A stretch of 64,000 nt of DNA from Candidatus Melainabacteria bacterium (GTDB taxonomy: Bacteria > Cyanobacteriota > Vampirovibrionia > Obscuribacterales > Obscuribacteraceae), in the NCBI GenBank assembly GCA_003151275.1, contig PLXC01000094.1:6101-70100 (forward strand). Reading direction: 5' to 3'. Below the pieces are notes generated by a model that was given only the letters and a program-made list of their open reading frames with translations, made no database searches and was not told the origin of the DNA. A program made the translations under genes and the position numbers. The stretch's first letter is position 1. Every line of letters begins with the position of its first letter. Below, piece after piece: positions 17,708 through 26,272 of the stretch.

Positions 17708-19753
17708 TCACTGACGAACCAAACGACCAGACGTCAGCGTTTCCACCGAGATCAATCCAGTGTCATGTAACAGCTGAACTTGTGCCAAGTTGAACGTAAT
17801 GATCGCGTTCGCTTTATTGACCAAGGCAGTGATGAAATCTCGCTGCGCATTGATCACGTCGATGTTGGTGCCAACCCCATTAGCGAGCCGAACCCGGGCT
17901 AGGCGCAATTCTTCAGTTGAGGAAATGACGGCCTTGTCTGCAACTTCGATTTGTCGCTCTGCAGTTTGACTATTCAAATAAGACTCACGCACTTGTTGCA
18001 GTATGTTGATCAGAGATTGATTTGAATTCAGCAAGGCAATTCTTGCGTTAGCGCGAGCGGCTTGAATGGCAGTCAGTGAGCCGAGTCCGAATCCTGGGAA
18101 GTTCCAGTCCATACGGTAACCAATGCTGTAGCTCTTTCTCATTTGTCTGCTCGAAAATTGAGAAGGAGTAAGTTGCTCACCTGCGGCTACTACGGGACCC
18201 TTACTGCTAGTGGGTTGTCCAGCGGTAGCGCTGGGAGTAGCGAGAAACGGCTTAGTTGAAATAACTGGTCCATCTGGTGGCGCCGCCAACGGAACGGCAC
18301 TAAAACTACCAGGCACAAAATTGTAAGTCTTTCCGAAAGTGGCGCCGTTACCCAATATGTTTCCGTAAAACTGCAGCTGCGGATAAAGTGGTGCCGCCGC
18401 GATTTGAATTTGTCTACGTGCAGCAATTCGCAGTTGCTCATATTGCTTCAACTCTGGCCGATTCAAAATGGCTAACGCTATCAGTCTATTGATGTCGATG
18501 CTAGGATCAATTAATCGCACTTTTTTGACCGAAGATTCAACAGAAAGGAGATTGACCGCGGCGTTCAAATTGAGAACTGTAGCCAAATCTATCGATGAAT
18601 TTCGCAGCGCCACTTCTTGTGTGAGCAAATTCTGCTCATCACGCGCAAGCTGCGTTTCGGACTGCAAAACTTGAAACTTCGTTCCGGTGCCGGCGCTCTC
18701 TAACTGTTGATTCAAAGTAACTTGTGCTTTAGAAACATCTACAGCTTTGGTTTGAATCTGAAGAAGGGCCTGGTTGTTCACAAGGTTGTAATATCCCCGC
18801 GCGACGGCTAGGAGCGTATCGTTTATTGTGCCAGTGACTTGCGCTTTAGCAGCGCGATAGTTGTGCAACGACGCCAACGTGCCAAACAAGACTGAGCCGC
18901 CTTGAAATCCGAACCACTGCACACCTGCTTGTGCGGAGACGTTAGGTGTTTTGAACGTAGTCGGAATAATGCCGCCGATTAAAGTTGAACCTTGCAAAAA
19001 TTGGTCTTGTCCATTCAAGACGATGTTAGGCAGAAATCCCGACATGGTTCCACCAAGGTTCCATTTCTGTTGCTCTTTATTCGCGTAAGAGATTCGAATC
19101 GCCAGATTGTTCGCAATGGCATAGCTAACCGCATCCTTCAAGGAAATTGGTTCGGTGTAGTTCGCTTCCAATCTTATTGGTGGAAGCTTGTTACCTAAAG
19201 GAAGCAGTTCATTGGCCTTGGGCAATTTAAGCTCAATCGACTCACCAAGCAGGAACTGTTGATCAAAGGCTCTGTTGTCGGCATCGATCACATCTTTATC
19301 TAAGAGGAGGTCTTTGCCCGGTATGTTACTGGCGCGACCGGTCTCGCCCGTCGAGGGGTACAGCGTTGGATCCTGAACTCCTCGTCCTGGCGCTGGACTG
19401 GAAGTGCCCGGAGTCGCAGAAGCCGCTGGTTGCAAGAAATTCGGCGATGCCACGCCCGCGCCGCCGGGAGGCGAGGCACCTGCGGGTGAACCAATACCCC
19501 CCGCGTTGGGCGAGGCCTGAATAGCTCCAGGCTGGTTGATTCCTGCGTTACCGGCAGGTCCAGCGGCATTAGTGCCGACCGTTCCCGAGCCACCAGGCTG
19601 CGGCTGAGCAAGAACCGGAAGAGCAATCGCAAAACTCAAAATCACAGACAGCAGTTGACATCCACTACTGTAAATACTGCACGGATTGCTGGTACTTGAA
19701 GTCTGCTGACTGAAGAGTTTAGAAGATAGTGATGATGGTAAACGTCGCTTCAC
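17708..19753 (-). CDS. TolC-family outer membrane efflux protein (copy 1)
   Basis: Outer-membrane channel of a tripartite secretion or efflux system, 681 residues. The C-terminal ~470 residues have the OEP repeat pattern: SLKDAVSYAIANNLAIRISY, ARGYYNLVNNQALLQIQ, LNRPELKQYEQLRIAARRQI, VRESYLNSQTAERQIEVADK, LANGVGTNIDVINAQRDFI and AQVQLLHDTGLISVETLTSGR. Before it is a signal peptide (cleavage near PVLA) and an unusual 100-residue linker rich in G, A, P and N. It is paralogous to the protein at 53827-55650 (shared ending LHDTGxIS..TLTSGRL). No pump genes adjoin; the DUF1778-like and nucleotidyltransferase genes follow on the same strand. Confidence 0.9.
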   Translation of the reverse strand: MKRRLPSSLSSKLFSQQTSSTSNPCSIYSSGCQLLSVILSFAIALPVLAQPQPGGSGTVGTNAAGPAGNAGINQPGAIQASPNAGGIGSPAGASPPGGAGVASPNFLQPAASATPGTSSPAPGRGVQDPTLYPSTGETGRASNIPGKDLLLDKDVIDADNRAFDQQFLLGESIELKLPKANELLPLGNKLPPIRLEANYTEPISLKDAVSYAIANNLAIRISYANKEQQKWNLGGTMSGFLPNIVLNGQDQFLQGSTLIGGIIPTTFKTPNVSAQAGVQWFGFQGGSVLFGTLASLHNYRAAKAQVTGTINDTLLAVARGYYNLVNNQALLQIQTKAVDVSKAQVTLNQQLESAGTGTKFQVLQSETQLARDEQNLLTQEVALRNSSIDLATVLNLNAAVNLLSVESSVKKVRLIDPSIDINRLIALAILNRPELKQYEQLRIAARRQIQIAAAPLYPQLQFYGNILGNGATFGKTYNFVPGSFSAVPLAAPPDGPVISTKPFLATPSATAGQPTSSKGPVVAAGEQLTPSQFSSRQMRKSYSIGYRMDWNFPGFGLGSLTAIQAARANARIALLNSNQSLINILQQVRESYLNSQTAERQIEVADKAVISSTEELRLARVRLANGVGTNIDVINAQRDFITALVNKANAIITFNLAQVQLLHDTGLISVETLTSGRLVRQ

Positions 19754-20011
19754 TGTAGGTTTCCTGGTACCTGGTTACCTAATGAATACCTACTCAACCA
19801 GGTCGACAGTAAGCATACATCACTGTTCTGCATTTAATCCCTCAACAGTCAGAATTGTAATGAGTGCAGCAAAATGGCATTAGAGCGCGCACATGTTGGA
19901 TTTATGGGTCGTAGATAAGCGACAGCCGCAGGCACCAGATGCAGTGGCGAGAGGGGATTTGGTTGAAGAAGATAGAAATAGTTTGATTACGTACTGGAGC
20001 TTTGGACGTTC

Positions 20012-20040
20012 GATGCCGGCAGGGGTGCCGGCGCTCCCAG
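20012..20040 (+). repeat. Dispersed GCCGGCGCTCCCAG repeat, intergenic copy
   Basis: A 29-base copy of a repeat whose unit starts near GGTGCCGGCA and ends GCCGGCGCTCCCAG. Other copies are at 30613-30640, 30646-30673 and, on the opposite strand, 34949-34977. Contains two GCCGGC palindromes. Confidence 0.8.
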
Positions 20041-20057
20041 CTAAGAACCAAGGTAAG

Positions 20058-20090
20058 AAAAAGACCCGGCTGATTAGCCGGGTCTTTTGA
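20058..20090 (-). terminator. Rho-independent terminator
   Basis: Perfect 13-base stem AAAAGACCCGGCT / AGCCGGGTCTTTT with a four-base loop, flanked by T-runs on both strands. No plus-strand gene ends here and tolC starts to its left, so it most likely ends a minus-strand RNA made from 20091-20440. Confidence 0.85.
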
Positions 20091-20240
20091 ATTGTTCGCA
20101 GTGTTGGTGCCGCCCCAACGGATTCTATCCCTAGCTTCCCTCGTACTGGAGTTCCTGCGATGCGTGCCGAACGAATTCGTTCAACAACTAAGTTGTACCC
20201 GATAAGTGACCTACTCCGCCATAGCTTTAACAATCTGTTT
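20091..20240 (-). ncRNA. Candidate structured RNA upstream of the terminator
   Basis: No gene is convincing between 19754 and 20441. Read on the minus strand, this part has nested complementary segments: CGCAG/CTGCG enclosing GTTGG/CCAAC and the small hairpin GGAT AGA ATCC, preceded by the self-complementary GAACGAATTCGTTC and CAACTTAGTTG, and ending in the terminator at 20058-20090. This suggests a structured non-coding RNA. I compared it by eye with tmRNA, RNase P RNA, 6S and SRP RNA signatures and could not match any. The 5' end is undefined and may extend towards 20400. Confidence 0.35.
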
Positions 20241-20441
20241 ATTTTCGGCTCAACATATAGGATGGAAACGAGCCTGGAAAGCGCCCGAAATCAGTTCAGG
20301 AGTCTGAGCCATAGTCCATCGTCGGATATAGTTTAGACGCAGCACCACATATGGAGCAGGGTCGTAATATTCGTTCACGTTGTGTTCACACTGCGGTCGT
20401 TATCGTGGGAAAGCTAAGCCCCACGGGCTAGAAGGAGCTCT

Positions 20442-21347
20442 ATGAAAGTCGCTATAACAGGTTCATCGGGACTAGTCGGTTCCGCCTTGAAAGACAAATT
20501 GCGAAGTCAAGGTAACGAAGTCGTCACCTTTGTCAGAAGCAACGCATCAAATGAGTCAGGCAAGTTCTTGTGGAATCCAGAAGCCGGAACGATAGACATA
20601 GCAGGGTTTGCCGGTGTTCAAGCAGTGATCAATCTCGCCGGTGAAAGCATTGCCGCGAAGCGTTGGACTGCTGAACAAAAGATAAAGATACGTGAAAGTC
20701 GAGTCAAGGGAACGACTCTTCTTGCTGAAACGATAGCCAAACTCGATGCCCGTCCAGAGGTGCTGGTCAGCGCTTCCGCGATCGGCTTCTACGGAGACCG
20801 AGGCGACGAAGTCCTCACCGAGAACAGTGCCCCTGGAACCGGATTTCTTGCCGACGTTTGTAAGCAGTGGGAAAATTCCTCCGCCGCTGCCGAAGCAAGC
20901 GGTGTGCGAGTCGTCAGAGCAAGACTAGGCGTTGTGCTCAGTCAAGACGGTGGCGCACTTCAAAAAATGTTGCCGATCTTTAAGCTTGGTGGTGGCGGAG
21001 TGATCGGCTCCGGCAAGCAGTATATGAGCTGGATCAGCCTTGATGACGTGGTCAACGCGCTCATCTTCGCAGTCACGAACAAATCGGTTGTCGGGGCGAT
21101 GAATGTCGTAGCACCGAATTCGGTGCGCAACTCTGAGTTCACGGAAGCATTGGGGCACGTGCTGCACAGACCGGCAGTACTTCCGTTGCCCGCGTTTGCG
21201 GCACAATTGATCATGGGCGAGATGGCTGACGAATTGTTGTTGGCAAGTGCGCGAGTCGAGCCAATAGCCCTTGAAGGTAACAAATTTGGATTCGAGTATC
21301 CGAATCTTGCCGGCGCCCTACGGCACGCATTGGGCAAGACTGCTTAG
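20442..21347 (+). CDS. TIGR01777-type NAD(P)-binding epimerase family protein
   Basis: A 301-residue extended short-chain dehydrogenase/epimerase-like protein. The NAD(P)-binding glycine motif is ITGSSGLVGSAL (residues 5-16); family-specific blocks are INLAGESIAAKRWT, KIRESRV.GT, SASAIGFYGDRGDE, FLADVCKQWE, RLGVVLSQDGGAL and YMSWISLDDVV. The C-terminal DUF1731-like part ends YPNLAGALRHALGK. It corresponds to YfcH of E. coli, whose role is poorly defined. The ATG has GAAGGAG immediately upstream. It is a single gene, divergent from the putative minus-strand RNA. Confidence 0.9.
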   Translation: MKVAITGSSGLVGSALKDKLRSQGNEVVTFVRSNASNESGKFLWNPEAGTIDIAGFAGVQAVINLAGESIAAKRWTAEQKIKIRESRVKGTTLLAETIAKLDARPEVLVSASAIGFYGDRGDEVLTENSAPGTGFLADVCKQWENSSAAAEASGVRVVRARLGVVLSQDGGALQKMLPIFKLGGGGVIGSGKQYMSWISLDDVVNALIFAVTNKSVVGAMNVVAPNSVRNSEFTEALGHVLHRPAVLPLPAFAAQLIMGEMADELLLASARVEPIALEGNKFGFEYPNLAGALRHALGKTA

Positions 21348-21386
21348 AAACGTCGTAGTCTGTATCTGATGCTCGATTCAAGTAAA

Positions 21387-21433
21387 CATATACCTTCCAC
21401 ATACAAGTACGTCAGCGACGGTTAAAAAGTTCA
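21387..21433 (-). repeat. Direct repeat, right-flank copy B of coiled-coil gene
   Basis: These 47 bases match 21837-21883 with seven substitutions and no gaps, in the same orientation, 450 bases away. On the minus strand this copy reads LYVEGIC, like the LYVESIC start of the coiled-coil gene, so it looks like the abandoned 5' end of a second copy. Confidence 0.8.
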
Positions 21434-21856
21434 GCCTGGATTCTCTAGTTTATCCAACCTATGCTCGACTCGAGTAAATCCATTATTAATAGCCTGCGTT
21501 AGCATATGCATTTCGGAGCGAATTGCGGCGAATTCGGAGCGCATGAAGGCAAATTCGCCACGCATATCGGAGAACTCGTTACGCATGAGGGCAAATTCGC
21601 CACGCATATCGGAGAACTGGTTACGCATGAAGGCAAATTCGCCACGCATATCAGTGAACTCCATCGTCATCTCTTTCCGAAAGTTCTCATTGTTGATCAA
21701 TGAACGGTCGATGCGATTGTGCAGTTCATCGTAGTTTCGTTCTGTGCGTTGTATTTGAGCTGACATCGCTGAAAATTGTTCCTCGGTGGCCTGCTGGAGT
21801 TGTAGAATCGTCAATTTCATATATCGCCGCACCTCGCATATACTTTCTACATACAA
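21431..21856 (-). CDS. Coiled-coil protein with 14-residue tandem repeats
   Basis: Not assignable to a family; predicted cytoplasmic rod of 141 residues (129 if translation starts at the internal ATG, 21820). The centre is three tandem 14-residue units, pattern MRGEFAxMRNxFSD, preceded by a related unit and followed by decayed ones (IRSEMHM, GFTRVEH). The heptad phase (hydrophobics every 3-4 residues) predicts a parallel coiled coil, and the repeats are also conserved in DNA as 42-base units between about 21535 and 21665. The start is TTG at 21856, within a 47-base element repeated at 21387-21433. The number of repeats may vary between strains. Similar proteins are annotated as DUF/tropomyosin-like in other bacteria. 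Confidence 0.65.
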   Translation of the reverse strand: MYVESICEVRRYMKLTILQLQQATEEQFSAMSAQIQRTERNYDELHNRIDRSLINNENFRKEMTMEFTDMRGEFAFMRNQFSDMRGEFALMRNEFSDMRGEFAFMRSEFAAIRSEMHMLTQAINNGFTRVEHRLDKLENPG

Positions 21857-21883
21857 GTACGTCGGTGAAGCCTAAAAAGTTCA
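21837..21883 (-). repeat. Direct repeat, copy A at the 5' end of the coiled-coil gene
   Basis: Covers the first codons and leader of the coiled-coil gene; 40 of 47 bases identical to 21387-21433. Confidence 0.8.
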
Positions 21884-21940
21884 ATTATTGTACAAGCGGA
21901 GAGTACCAGCTTAGAGATGATTTGCGCAGCAGGCAAAAAA

Positions 21941-22207
21941 TTAATGAGATTGAGCGCTGCTCAGCATATAGCCTCGGTTCCGGACGCTCTGGATCAACCC
22001 ACCTTCACCGGTTTCACCAATAGACCTCCGCAAAAGCTTTATGTGCGTGCGCACCGTATATGGTGACGGAAGTGAATCGTCCATCCATACACTTCCCAGG
22101 GTTGCCTCCGAACTGAAGACCTGATCGGGATGCCGCATAAAGAATTCGAGCAAGCTGAACACCTTTGGACGAAGATGCACCTCTTCCCCGTTTCTGGTGA
22201 GCAGCAC
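21941..22207 (-). pseudogene. Headless response regulator: OmpR/PhoB-type DNA-binding domain only
   Basis: An 88-residue winged-helix domain. LTRNGEEVHLRPKVFSLLEFFMRHPDQVFS is the classic first half of Trans_reg_C, and YTVRTHIKLLRRSIG with IQSVRNRGYML gives the recognition helix and wing. There is no receiver domain: the frame opens inside the end of the upstream GT-C gene, with LDAVLLT directly after it, and the only start is GTG at 22207. It is either a remnant of a response regulator cut by recombination or a small DNA-binding protein translated by coupling with the GT-C gene 32 bases upstream. I favour a remnant. Confidence 0.65.
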
Positions 22208-22239
22208 TGCGTCCAGCGGCTCTGCTGAACTAGATGAGC

Positions 22240-24018
22240 TTATCGACTTGCATAGAAATAGACTTTGAAATCATCCTTTCTTGGATGCGGCAAAACTCCG
22301 ATTCTTTTGAATGTCTTCCCAAGTTTCGGGTCTAGCAATGCCTCTTGCATCTCCGGATCGACAATCTTCTTTGGATTAGCCCCGCCTAGCACCAAGAACA
22401 GACGTTGGTCTTTTGTCAGTTTGGCCTCTCGAAAATAATGCGCGTTGATCTCATCGCGTTCGGGCCAACTGATGTACCAAGAATGCCCAGGTGAGACCGC
22501 CTGCATCAAGTAAACGATTACGGGAAAGTCGTACAGACTAAGAATATTGTCGCCTTTACGAAAACCATTTTCAACCAATATTTTTTGAGCATTCTCATAG
22601 AACTGAATGTCATCATGGTGAAGCTTTAGTCCAGAGAGCAAAGGAATCTTACTCGTAGTCTCCGTTTGCTCGGTTAACCACAGGTTATCATCGCGGTAGT
22701 ACACATATTGCTCGAAAAATTGAGTCATTGTAAGCACAGCAAGAGCACCACAAACTCCTGCCATCGCATATGGTGTCTTATACCGATCGGCACAGATGAT
22801 CGCGGCAACCATAATGAATATTAGCCAAGGACCCAAGTTGCTAGCAACATGGGGAAGAAAACTACAATTGGTTCCCACTGCGGCAATCAAAGGTAGTACC
22901 AACAAAACAAGTGCCCCAATCTCAAATCGCCAATTTACTGTTCTATTTACCGATAGAAGCATCAAAAAGAATGCAACAGTTACGATTGTCACGAGCGAAT
23001 CGCGACTAGCGAGCAAACCTGGTTTCACAAGCAGCGCGACAGTTAACAGCACCAACGCAGAAGTGTAAGCGCCACACAGCCAGTGCACTAAATTCCTTTG
23101 CCTCTCCGGACCTTGGGATGAGATTGCCCTGTTCAACCCAATCGCTGCAGCCACTAAGGCGACGCCGTGCCACCAATGCTTGCGAACAAAAAGAAGCGCA
23201 CCAGCGGCCATGCCATGCGGGCTGTGATCAGTAAGCAACTCGAATTTAGTAGCTTCTGAAAAAGCTGTCCACCAATCTCCCATTCCTTGAACGAAGCCGA
23301 AAAAGAAAATCAGTCCTGCGACACCACCGGCGATTACTGCGCCGCATTCGCGCAAGCTGCGGCGTTGAACCAACAGAAATCCAAGCAGAACCGGCAACAG
23401 AACAAGAGCACTGGTAAATTTGACAAAGAGATTTAAGGCTATACAGAACCCTGCTAACGCTAGCAACAATGGCTTGCCAAACCTTTGCATACGTCCTGCT
23501 CCGAGGTCACTGGCTGCGAAAAATGCGCAAGCGACGCTCAGAGTGATCAAGGCGGATGAAAGTCCGTTATAAGAAATGGTTCGGGGAAAGCAACAGAACA
23601 CGATAGTGGCACCGAGCACTCCAAACGTCGCAAGGAGAGCAGTTTTCACCTTACTCAAGTGCAGCCACGGATTGGACCATCTGGCAAATCCGAGACTTAG
23701 GACAAGAATTGGAATTAGTCTTGCTGCGATCTCTAAAAACCTGTAATGGAGAATTTCACTAGACACCAGTTTTGGTATCTTCGAAAGCAATAAGTGAAAA
23801 GAAGAAAAAGCTGGATAAATTGACGGGTGCTGATATTGCACCAGGTAGAAGGACTCGACATCGACATCCAGTCCTCTGTTTAGACCCCAGAAGAGAACAA
23901 CCAAATTTACGAGCAGCGCGACGCAAACAACCACCAAAGCCACGACCCAGGCTTGCTCTGATTGATTATTCTTTTCCACTTCCGCAGAACGAGGAGCAGC
24001 TATTTGAATTGCTTGCAT
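22240..24018 (-). CDS. GT-C-like multi-spanning membrane glycosyltransferase, paralogue
   Basis: 592-residue membrane protein, paralogue of 4555-6345. The first helix is followed by WGLNRGLDVDVESFYLVQYQHPS; here the DE pair of the first paralogue appears as D-x-E, as in the external-loop acidic motif of GT-C enzymes. The C-terminal soluble part has GDNILSLYDFPVIVYLMQAVSPGHSWY and LFLVLGGANPKK, matching the other copy in order. A role in transferring sugars from a lipid carrier is inferred. It starts at ATG 24018 after 175 bases without a gene and runs into the headless regulator remnant. Confidence 0.75.
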   Translation of the reverse strand: MQAIQIAAPRSAEVEKNNQSEQAWVVALVVVCVALLVNLVVLFWGLNRGLDVDVESFYLVQYQHPSIYPAFSSFHLLLSKIPKLVSSEILHYRFLEIAARLIPILVLSLGFARWSNPWLHLSKVKTALLATFGVLGATIVFCCFPRTISYNGLSSALITLSVACAFFAASDLGAGRMQRFGKPLLLALAGFCIALNLFVKFTSALVLLPVLLGFLLVQRRSLRECGAVIAGGVAGLIFFFGFVQGMGDWWTAFSEATKFELLTDHSPHGMAAGALLFVRKHWWHGVALVAAAIGLNRAISSQGPERQRNLVHWLCGAYTSALVLLTVALLVKPGLLASRDSLVTIVTVAFFLMLLSVNRTVNWRFEIGALVLLVLPLIAAVGTNCSFLPHVASNLGPWLIFIMVAAIICADRYKTPYAMAGVCGALAVLTMTQFFEQYVYYRDDNLWLTEQTETTSKIPLLSGLKLHHDDIQFYENAQKILVENGFRKGDNILSLYDFPVIVYLMQAVSPGHSWYISWPERDEINAHYFREAKLTKDQRLFLVLGGANPKKIVDPEMQEALLDPKLGKTFKRIGVLPHPRKDDFKVYFYASR

Positions 24019-24193
24019 TTACCAATCCGAATCGAAGAAGTCAATATACCAAGGACAGGCATGCGAGGCATTAGTGGGGGCTTAGGATGGTATAGGATGC
24101 TTAGGCGGGCAGCTATGCTTGAGCTGACCGCAGCCTGCAATTGTGAGGCGGTAGATTGCCACTTCCGGAACTTCCGGCGGGGTGATGCGCTTG

Positions 24194-24502
24194 TCACGAG
24201 GAAGCTGTCAGCGGTCGGGCACGTTTGATCCGCTCGCGCTGTCGGGGCGAGTGCATCGCCTCCCATAGATCGCTGCGCCGCTGCACGTTCAGCCAGAAAT
24301 CAGGGCTGTTGCCAAATACGCGGGCAAGGATGAGCGCGGTCGGGGCAGTCACGGCCCTGCGCTGGTTGCACAGTTCGTTGACGTGCTTGCGTTGTACGCC
24401 CATCGCGTTAGCCAACGCGCTTTGCGTCAGTCCCATCGGCTCCATGAACTCTTCGATCAGAATTTCGCCTATGCTCGCCGGCTTACGCTTCGTTGTCAAC
24501 AT
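24194..24502 (-). CDS. HigA-family antitoxin (XRE), without adjacent toxin
   Basis: About 102 residues with the HigA/VapI layout: a short N-terminus (KRKPASIGEILIEEFMEPMG), helix-turn-helix LTQSALANAMGVQRKHVNELCNQRR, then TALILARVFGNSPDFWLNVQRRSDLWEA, the signature FWLNxQ block of this family. The ATG at 24502 has GAGGTGG six bases upstream; four extra codons to a GTG at 24514 are less likely. HigB toxins normally precede this antitoxin, but the upstream neighbour is the Fic gene, 46 bases away, so the toxin is missing or has been replaced by Fic. Confidence 0.87.
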   Translation of the reverse strand: MLTTKRKPASIGEILIEEFMEPMGLTQSALANAMGVQRKHVNELCNQRRAVTAPTALILARVFGNSPDFWLNVQRRSDLWEAMHSPRQRERIKRARPLTASS

Positions 24503-24547
24503 GAACCACCTCACAGATAACTATGGTCGTCCAGATAGAAGAAGCTG

Positions 24548-26116
24548 TCAAGCGAACCCGTCAAAAGCCTCTTTTACAATTGTTTCAAGCGTCCTGACTT
24601 CTGAATCAGTGAGCTTCGCAAATTCATCGCGTCTTCTCTTATTTGACAGATTCCATTGATTTTGGCGCATAAACATGATCAAATCTTCTGCCATTCTATT
24701 GGGCATTTCCACCACATCTAGAACCTGCTGCATTGCTAAATCGTGGCGTTTCAAATAATCGAGTTCGTTTGGCACGTCTCTTTCAATAGTTTCCTCCACA
24801 CAGCGATACAGGAACTCCGCCGCCTCTGTGCAATCAAAATAGCGATACAAATCAGCCGTATCATTTTTCACGTCTACGTTGCCGCGCACAGTTGGAAGCC
24901 AGTCAATGCAATTCATTAGTGGACCAGAGTGAGATTGCAGTACGGTTGTATATTCAGCAATCCATTTGAGCATCACAGACGAAACAGGAAAGACTAGACC
25001 TCGAGGACTGAACTTCCGCTCGGCAAGCGTGTGATGTATCAAACAGCGATGCATGCGGCCATTGCCATCCTCGTAGGGATGAATGTACACGAAACCAAAT
25101 GCAATAGCTGCAGCCTGCAGCACTGCATCCAGCGATGATTTGCTCATGAGCGCACTGGCGTCAGTGAGCCCTTCCACAAGGTCATCAAGATCCTGATCTC
25201 GCGCGCCAATAAACTCTGGAATTGGCTCGTTGTTCATTCGGCGCCCCAGAAAAACGAAATCATCTCTGAAACCTGGTTTGGTAAAACGATAGTCAGCCAT
25301 CAAAATACTGTGCAATCGGTTTAGTTCTTCCTTGCTGAGCGGATGCTGTCCCACTTGCTGAACAGCCTTGAGCCATCGCTCTCGTGTCTTGACCGGCAGC
25401 CGCTCACCTTCAATTGCGAAACTCGCTTGCGTATCGGCAAGCAGCAAGAAACTCGCCGCTCTCGCGATCAGCACAGGGCTGACCTTGTTCAGTAGCGCCT
25501 GGGCCCGAGCAGCCAATCGTTTGGAGATGAACTCTTCAAGGATTTTAGTGCGTCTAATCACAGGGCAGAATCTCATGGTGCCCAATAAATTGTTTCGCAC
25601 TCTGTGTCTCACAGAAACAATTCCCTCACCGACAAAAAACCGATTGGTATCAAGCAAATCGATGTTCGAGACCTTTCCGGAGTCCGGAACATTCAGCACC
25701 TTTTCGGTGAGGAACTCGTACAAAAACCAAATGCGTCTTACTGTGGGACCGGTCGGCGCCGACCTGACGTATTTCGTCATCTCTCTTTCAGACACTGCCA
25801 AAAATATGCGCTTCAGCACAAGAAGATCGAGATCCTCATGGCGCGATGCAAATATCAGATGTGCTTGGACTGTCTCTTCAACCCCATACTTACTGTCAAA
25901 GATTCGCCATTCGCCGGCATCTTTGTGCCCGGCTTTTATGCGTCGCGGCGAGAGACATGCAGGTCTGCGCACGGGAACCTCAAGATTCAAGGCATGCACG
26001 AGTGCGGACATGCCTAGCAACGAAGTTTCTGCGGGCACATGCTTTTCTTGAAAAACAGACGGCTTATCGAATTTGGGCTTCACGGTGGAAAAGCATTCTC
26101 CGGGGTGGTAATTCAT
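24548..26116 (-). CDS. Fic family protein (AMPylase-like) with internal inhibitory motif
   Basis: 522-residue Fic/DOC protein, which transfers AMP or another phosphate-bearing group to target proteins. The catalytic loop HPYEDGNGRMHR (about residues 344-355) matches HPFx(D/E)GNGRxxR with the catalytic histidine intact. SFAIEG (about residue 232) fits the [S/T]xxxE[G/N] inhibitory helix, located before the Fic core, so activity is probably self-restrained. The N-terminal ~200 residues are a variable domain and the C-terminus is helical, ending near a winged-helix-like region (LTDSEVRTLETIVKEA). The first methionine is at 26116; MSALVHAL (residue 36) is an alternative. Followed by the orphan HigA gene. 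Confidence 0.9.
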   Translation of the reverse strand: MNYHPGECFSTVKPKFDKPSVFQEKHVPAETSLLGMSALVHALNLEVPVRRPACLSPRRIKAGHKDAGEWRIFDSKYGVEETVQAHLIFASRHEDLDLLVLKRIFLAVSEREMTKYVRSAPTGPTVRRIWFLYEFLTEKVLNVPDSGKVSNIDLLDTNRFFVGEGIVSVRHRVRNNLLGTMRFCPVIRRTKILEEFISKRLAARAQALLNKVSPVLIARAASFLLLADTQASFAIEGERLPVKTRERWLKAVQQVGQHPLSKEELNRLHSILMADYRFTKPGFRDDFVFLGRRMNNEPIPEFIGARDQDLDDLVEGLTDASALMSKSSLDAVLQAAAIAFGFVYIHPYEDGNGRMHRCLIHHTLAERKFSPRGLVFPVSSVMLKWIAEYTTVLQSHSGPLMNCIDWLPTVRGNVDVKNDTADLYRYFDCTEAAEFLYRCVEETIERDVPNELDYLKRHDLAMQQVLDVVEMPNRMAEDLIMFMRQNQWNLSNKRRRDEFAKLTDSEVRTLETIVKEAFDGFA

Positions 26117-26220
26117 TCACTATATCGCATCTTAGTGGAAAATCGTTGCTTGAATGGCATACCGGGAGAGATTCGGTGGAAAACCGTTCACTTCGGTGGA
26201 AGATGGACTGTTGGTGAGGT

Positions 26221-26256
26221 ATTGACATGGTAATCAAAACTGATTACTATGTCAAT
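26221..26256 (+). promoter_or_regulatory. Consensus promoter embedded in the higBA operator palindrome
   Basis: A 16-base inverted repeat (ATTGACATGGTAATCA / TGATTACTATGTCAAT, one mismatch, four-base spacer). It contains TTGACA (26222-26227), 17 bases, then TACTAT (26245-26250), a near-consensus sigma-70 promoter. Antitoxin bound here would block RNA polymerase, as in higBA autoregulation. Confidence 0.8.
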
Positions 26257-26272
26257 ACGACCGAGGATTACC

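Noticed and set aside
20091..20240. tmRNA, RNase P RNA or a tRNA, suggested by a CCA after GGGGCGGCA on the minus strand
   Set aside because: No acceptor-stem partner, no T-loop TTCRA and no conserved RNase P or tmRNA sequence could be found.
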